From Prevotella sp. UBA5379 (lineage in GTDB: Bacteria > Bacteroidota > Bacteroidia > Bacteroidales > Bacteroidaceae): a DNA stretch of 18,294 bases. Shown piece after piece: positions 16,813 through 18,294 of the stretch. Numbering within the stretch: position 1 is the stretch's first letter; every line of letters begins with the position of its first letter. Under the pieces are notes generated by a model that searched no databases, had not been told where the DNA came from, and worked only from the letters and a program-made list of their open reading frames with translations. The stretch lies in the NCBI GenBank assembly GCA_002409785.1, contig DHOX01000077.1, positions 21,584-39,877 on the forward strand, given 5' to 3'. The position numbers and the translations under genes were made by a program.

Positions 16813-17148
16813 TCAGATAATCACAATAACTAAATATCGCAAAGTATTTGTTTTTAATGCTTTGCGATATATTATATATTTATAATCTATAAGAGCATCC
16901 TTGTCAAAGAAATCAACTTGAAGCGTATCCTCGTAGGGACTCCAATTGCCATAGATTATACCGTTATGGGCTATCACCGGATAGAAATTGCCACTGTTGT
17001 TATGGGTACGATGGCGTTGTCCTGGCGGAAGGACGAGGTCACGACTCTTATAGCCGATCAGATATTCATCATAGGGTGGAAGAAGCTGTGCGGAATCCTT
17101 GTGTACGACATCCTTCAAACAGATAGAAATTCCGGCCTCCCCATGGTA
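16813..17148 (-). pseudogene. C-terminal remnant of HTH_42 (YcaQ-like) winged-helix protein
   Basis: The minus-strand frame encodes AQLLPPYDEYLIGYKSR, then HNNSGNFYPVIAHNGIIYGNW. This resembles the C-terminal part of winged-helix DNA-binding domain proteins of the HTH_42 family, which includes DNA-crosslink glycosylases such as YcaQ/AlkX. Only about 90 residues are recognisable against roughly 350-400 in the family. No ATG precedes the conserved part; the frame opens after a TAA at 17151-17149. The same frame continues upstream through a second stop (17262-17260) to 17472, but that part is not convincingly similar. I read this as a decayed or truncated gene. The family call rests on memory of the LLPPYDEYL and NGxxxGxW patterns. 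Confidence 0.6.
16834..16870. terminator. 15-bp-stem hairpin, possible bidirectional terminator
   Basis: Inverted repeat of 15 bp with one G-U pair and a 7-nt loop: 16834-16848 (ATATCGCAAAGTATT) pairs with 16856-16870. It is followed on the plus strand by AT-rich sequence but no clean T-run. It lies between the small ORF (+) and the winged-helix remnant (-), so it could end transcripts from both sides. It falls within the open frame of the remnant, probably past that protein's original end. Confidence 0.6.
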
Positions 17149-17481
17149 TTATATACAATCTTTTCCTAATATCTGATCACCGAATATAAAGTCACTGAAA
17201 TATTTTGTATTACAGATGATTTCTGCAAGTTTTTTTGATGATACCCGTTTTCCGGTACATCAGTGATTGGGTATCAGTGTGAAGTAGGACAAAACGCATT
17301 TTTCTGCCATGGACAGGTCATCAACTGCATTTGATCCCGGCATCGTGTCAAGTTGAATCTTTGGGAATGGGCGATACGAATAACCATTCTGACTATCAAT
17401 ACTTTCCGAAATGACCGGCGAAGAATTTTTCTGTTCTTGAAAGAAAAAGGATGAAAAACTATCCGAAATCATAGAAAAATG
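17149..17481. other. Degenerate stretch between remnant and NusG-like leader
   Basis: There is no intact gene. On the minus strand, the frame of the winged-helix remnant is open from 17472 to a TGA at 17262-17260 (70 codons, beginning MISDSFSS) and again to the TAA at 17151-17149. It shows no family I know. It may be eroded upstream coding sequence of the remnant or chance. Confidence 0.3.
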
Positions 17482-17489
17482 TATCTTTG
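17482..17489 (+). promoter_or_regulatory. -7 box for the NusG-like gene
   Basis: TATCTTTG matches the Bacteroidota -7 consensus; no TTG is properly spaced upstream. Transcription from here would give a leader of about 175 nt before the ATG at 17670. Confidence 0.45.
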
Positions 17490-17494
17490 TATCG

Positions 17495-17669
17495 CAATAC
17501 TCCTTTTACAAAGAGTAAAGAAGTTGTTATGTCCAGGCTATGAGCCTGAAAAATAGTGGATTACGAGTATTAAGAGATACGAGTATGGTAAATAAGACTT
17601 CAGCACTTTCGGGTACGCCAGTACCACCGAGAGGGCAGTTGGCAAGGGCATAAAATAATCAAGGGAACT
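17495..17669 (+). promoter_or_regulatory. Structured leader of the NusG-like gene
   Basis: The leader contains an imperfect hairpin around 17498-17517 (TACTC...GAGTA). It also has a perfect 6-bp hairpin CAGGCT (17534-17539) / AGCCTG (17543-17548) whose 3-nt loop is an ATG, and a direct repeat ACGAGTAT at 17563-17570 and 17579-17586. The loop ATG (17540) opens a 37-codon reading frame (stop 17651-17653, ends PPRGQLARA) lying just before the main start. In Bacteroides, UpxY-type proteins act on the leaders of their own polysaccharide operons, so regulatory function is plausible but unproven here. Confidence 0.45.
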
Positions 17670-18294
17670 ATGAAACCGGATGGTACGGTAACCTCGATTA
17701 TAGCCGACGAAAACGGTTGTTTTCCAAAGGGCAAACACGTTACTTGGATTGACGGACAGTCAGGTCAAGGAATAGGGAGAATATCTCCGGAGGATGAAAA
17801 GATCAGTCAGAAATGGGCTGAGGATCCTGCCTCGTGGGGCTATTTGTTTATCCATAATAAGAAAGTGGACAAGTTTGAAGCCGAGGTGAACAAGGAGGGC
17901 CATTGCCGCTGCTTTGTCCACCGGTCCGTTTTCTATGAGAAAGCCAGACATGGCGTCAGGAAGATAGAGAAACCTTCAATCAGTGGTTTTGTCTTCCTGC
18001 AGGGCAGTACCAAATTTCTTCAACAATATTTGCATGAGCATTATCCTACCCTTCATCTGGTCAAGGATCACAACACCAATGTTCCGGCTGTGATCCCCGA
18101 CGTTCAGATGCAACCTTTCATGCAGATCATGAAGGATGACCCTACCCGGATCCGGATCCTGCAAAATTCCATTGATCACTATGCTGAGGGGAATGTCAGG
18201 ATACGGGTACTTACGGGTGTTCTGAAAGGTCAGGAAGGTTATGTCATCAGGATGGCTCATGACCACAAGTTCGTCATGAAGGTGGGAGATATGG
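17670..18294 (+). CDS. NusG/UpxY-like transcription antiterminator (partial)
   Basis: The 5' 208 codons of a NusG-family protein, cut by the window edge. The NusG N-terminal domain begins at about residue 55 (WGYLFIHNKKVDKF) and includes CRCFVHRSVFYEK and ISGFVFLQG. A linker follows (MQPFMQIMKDDPTRIRIL), then a KOW domain (VRIRVLTGVLKGQEGYVIR). This arrangement matches the specialised NusG paralogs of Bacteroidota that bind RNA polymerase and promote read-through of long surface-polysaccharide operons. The ATG at 17670 is preceded by AAGGGA and adds an unusual tail of about 54 residues before the NusG domain; no later ATG precedes that domain. The frame is open back to 17592 without a normal start. 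What it controls lies beyond the window; a polysaccharide locus is the expected neighbour. Confidence 0.8.
   Translation, partial: MKPDGTVTSIIADENGCFPKGKHVTWIDGQSGQGIGRISPEDEKISQKWAEDPASWGYLFIHNKKVDKFEAEVNKEGHCRCFVHRSVFYEKARHGVRKIEKPSISGFVFLQGSTKFLQQYLHEHYPTLHLVKDHNTNVPAVIPDVQMQPFMQIMKDDPTRIRILQNSIDHYAEGNVRIRVLTGVLKGQEGYVIRMAHDHKFVMKVGDM

Noticed and set aside
16918..17169. 83-codon plus-strand frame
   Set aside because: Antisense to the winged-helix remnant, whose minus-strand frame carries recognisable family motifs.
14551..17650. Possible insertion sequence or integrated element
   Set aside because: The region is gene-poor with small repeats, but I found no transposase or integrase, no matching terminal inverted repeats and no target duplication.
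17538..18266. Several minus-strand frames opposite the NusG-like gene
   Set aside because: They are shadows of the NusG-like coding sequence, which has clear NusG and KOW features on the plus strand.

Overview
The window looks like a chromosomal segment of a Bacteroidota bacterium, probably order Bacteroidales and possibly a Prevotella-like genus. The evidence is several -7 boxes of the Bacteroidota type (TAnnTTTG, some with a TTG about 20 nt upstream), weak or absent Shine-Dalgarno sites at most starts, and Bacteroidota-style families: a NusG/UpxY-like antiterminator, an OprB-type carbohydrate porin and a TolC-adaptor-RND operon. The genus is inference. No rRNA, tRNA, CRISPR array or intact mobile element was seen.

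Layout. 1-485 is non-coding. It holds a leftward promoter for a gene just outside the window and the leader of the next operon. 486-2715 (+) is a two-gene polar amino-acid ABC importer: a fused binding-protein/permease, then its ATPase. 2724-5971 (-) is a four-gene run read leftward: PAP2 phosphatase, OmpR-type response regulator, histidine kinase and TauE/SafE-type permease. The last three are joined by two TGATG stop/start overlaps. 6163-8253 (+), divergent from it, is an LTA-synthase-type membrane sulfatase-fold enzyme. 8260-8751 (-) is a DnaQ-like 3'-5' exonuclease. 9110-14508 (+) is a tripartite efflux operon (TolC-like protein, short lipoprotein adaptor, RND pump) closed by a clear hairpin.

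14551-18294 differs in character. It is AT-richer, with long non-coding stretches, decayed reading frames and an unusual density of small repeats. It contains an OprB-type porin preceded by two tandem copies of a palindromic 22-bp unit, a 51-residue small protein with a near-ideal promoter and a strong ribosome-binding site, a hairpin with a 15-bp stem, the C-terminal remnant of a winged-helix (HTH_42/YcaQ-type) protein, and the 5' part of a NusG/UpxY-like antiterminator behind a structured leader of about 175 nt. In Bacteroidota such antiterminators usually head surface-polysaccharide operons, so a polysaccharide locus may start just right of the window.

Most of the genes serve the cell envelope: uptake, efflux, envelope phosphate chemistry and signalling. 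The most notable points are the swapped lobe order in the ABC binding domain, a glutamate where RND drug pumps carry lysine in TM10 although TM4 keeps the DD pair, the 22-bp palindromic repeats before the porin, and the leader of the NusG-like gene. No clearly new defence or mobile system was found.
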